Assembly (NCBI GenBank): GCA_964589785.1
Contig: CAZPUQ010000012.1
Span: 1-64,000 of the forward strand
From: JAGVSR01 sp964589785
GTDB taxonomy: Bacteria > Pseudomonadota > Alphaproteobacteria > Rhizobiales > Hyphomicrobiaceae
Direction: 5' to 3'
DNA: 64,000 nt
Made by a program: the position numbers and the translations under genes. Of the stretch, positions 62,681 through 64,000 are shown one piece after another. Below the pieces are notes generated by a model, which saw only the letters and a program-made list of their open reading frames with translations, made no database searches and had not been told where the DNA came from. Every line of letters begins with the position of its first letter. Within the stretch, counting starts at the first letter, position 1.

Positions 62681-64000
62681 CTAGGCGCCTTCATTGGGCC
62701 AGTTTCGCCCTTGGGACAGTGCCGTGAAGGCTTTGCTCACGAGCTGTGCGCGCGCTTGCAAGTAGCTGCCATAGTCACTCCGAATCTTGGCGCGCCGCTC
62801 GTCCGGGCGGTCGATGCTCGCGTAGCCACCGACTTTTAGCTGATCGAAGGGAACAGCGTGAGACCGAAGGCGGTCGCGAACAACGGCTTCGCCGAGTTCG
62901 GCCCGGTCAATGCGTTCCGAGAGATACTTGAGCGGATCCTTGGCTGAGATGTTGCGATTGGTGCTCATTGTAATCAGAATGCAGTTCAGGGCCTTGCTGC
63001 TTTCCCGATCAGAGAGGTTTCCATCGTCGGTCAGAAGCGCGTCGGGAAAGACGTGGTGGTATTCGCGATGTGCGAGCCGCTGGCGCGTCGCCTGATTACC
63101 ATCGGCGATGTCGAAGGCTCCCGCCTTCAGTGATGCAGCAAGAATTGCCCGTGCCAAGGTATCCTTGCGCTTGGGCCAACCGGCTTGCATCAACTCCTCT
63201 TCTTGCGGAAGGGGGTAGTCGGCCTCATTGAAGACGGGAACGGCGTCTCGATCGGCTGTGCCCAAGAAATAGTCGCGAAGCCCGCGATAATCTTGCAGCG
63301 ACCTCGTCGATGACGCGTTTTCATAGCGTGAGGTCATGAAAGACCGCCAAAGATACGCCCGGACCGTCGCGCGTGCGTTTCCATGATCGTCGAGCTTTTT
63401 CGGCAGATGCTTATGGAGTGCCGCCAAGACTGGTACGACCGTGACGGTCGGAAGACGCTGATCATCGAAGATGCACTCCTCTTCCAGGACTTGGATCGCC
63501 CACTGCACACCCTCCGAAATCTCGTTCCAGGCGGTATCGACGTCCATCAAGTCGAGTTGGAAGAAGCTCGCTTGCGCGGGCGTCCGATCAGCCCGGAGCG
63601 CGGCGGTCTGGAGGACCAGCTGCTCAGGAGAGACGTAGCTTTCCACAGCCGGGCACTTCTCGCGCAGATCGAGCATCAGATCGTGCATCGACTTCCCCGT
63701 GCGTGCCTCAAACTGCGCGACGATGATGTCGAATGCATTGAGCGGAACCGCCGACGTATTCATCTTCACGAAGACATCGAGCGCCGTCGCCGGCCGTGTT
63801 TGAACATCGAGAAGTAACATCGGAAGATTGAAACGCTTCAGTTTCTCCTGGAGATCGCGGAGTGCATTCTCAAGTCTGCGACTTTCGTTCAGGTCCTTGT
63901 TCACGGCCGCGTCGCACCATTCTTGGCGTTTTGCCGACACGTCTGCGGGCTGCAACAGCCAGACGGGCGCGAGGCCGCGACTGAGCACCTCGACAGGATC
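62681..64000 (-). CDS. DUF262/GmrSD-type restriction protein (partial)
   Basis: The frame is open to the window edge, so the N-terminus is missing; at least 439 residues are seen. The DUF262-like part ends with ALDVFVKMNTSAVPLNAFDII, and the C-terminal half contains REYHHVFPDAL and then NCILITMSTNRNIS, resembling the HNH/DUF1524 part of GmrSD. Members cut modified DNA, such as glucosylated phage DNA, using nucleotides. A GTG at 63988 would be a poor start. The missing N-terminus would decide whether the DGQQR-type motif is present. Confidence 0.75.
   Translation of the reverse strand, partial: DPVEVLSRGLAPVWLLQPADVSAKRQEWCDAAVNKDLNESRRLENALRDLQEKLKRFNLPMLLLDVQTRPATALDVFVKMNTSAVPLNAFDIIVAQFEARTGKSMHDLMLDLREKCPAVESYVSPEQLVLQTAALRADRTPAQASFFQLDLMDVDTAWNEISEGVQWAIQVLEEECIFDDQRLPTVTVVPVLAALHKHLPKKLDDHGNARATVRAYLWRSFMTSRYENASSTRSLQDYRGLRDYFLGTADRDAVPVFNEADYPLPQEEELMQAGWPKRKDTLARAILAASLKAGAFDIADGNQATRQRLAHREYHHVFPDALLTDDGNLSDRESSKALNCILITMSTNRNISAKDPLKYLSERIDRAELGEAVVRDRLRSHAVPFDQLKVGGYASIDRPDERRAKIRSDYGSYLQARAQLVSKAFTALSQGRNWPNEGA

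Noticed and set aside
43827..64000. CRISPR arrays and IS elements in the island
   Set aside because: I looked for regularly spaced repeats and for transposase frames with terminal inverted repeats and saw none; the only mobility gene is the serine recombinase.

Overview
The window comes from a GC-rich alphaproteobacterium, most likely a methylotroph of the Rhizobiales/Hyphomicrobiales type. The evidence is a methylamine dehydrogenase (mau) cluster, alphaproteobacterial gene neighbourhoods (DUF1476/zeta next to purC-purS-purQ; rlpA-dac-tmk-holB-metG-tatD-MBL), and a serine recombinase with DUF2924 and DUF3489 partners. All function calls come from reading the sequence; no searches were run.

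1-9.6 kb: mau cluster. mauM-mauN run leftward. mauF-B-E-D-A, then mauJ-G-L and a U32-family protein, run rightward from a shared 534-nt control region. A perfect terminator-type hairpin after mauA separates structural genes from maturation genes. No amicyanin gene (mauC) is present; a MauL-like cupredoxin lies downstream. The last gene, with four Cys spaced like an Fe-S site, belongs to a superfamily known for oxygen-independent hydroxylation, which suggests a role in making the TTQ cofactor.

9.6-17.8 kb: an FNR-type oxygen regulator with a perfect FNR box upstream, a coupled pair (APH/P-loop kinase fusion plus PatZ-like acyl-CoA synthetase/acetyltransferase), an APC permease and a divergent amino-acid binding protein.

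18.5-43.8 kb: core genome. It holds purB, glutathione transferase, hydrolase, ATP synthase zeta inhibitor, purC-purS-small membrane protein-secreted protein-purQ, a LysR/SDR pair, a VOC protein, dnaB-alr-radA-cvpA-purF-SDR, and a leftward rlpA-dac-tmk-holB-metG-tatD-MBL series. A seven-haem c-type cytochrome with a b-type membrane cytochrome follows, behind a promoter carrying two copies of an 18-bp element. The stretch ends with tRNA-Ser(UGA).

43.8-64 kb: an integrated defence island beside tRNA-Ser. It contains a serine recombinase module, a XamI-like restriction-modification operon with a small ribbon-helix-helix protein and a palindrome made of two GTCGAC sites at its promoter, an OLD-family nuclease, a complete type II Wadjet system (jetABCD), an unassigned HTH/coiled-coil protein, an XRE regulator and a DUF262/GmrSD-type gene cut by the window edge. 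Wadjet is already described. The least described candidates are the U32 protein in the mau cluster, the self-site palindrome of the R-M operon, and the 424-residue protein after jetD.
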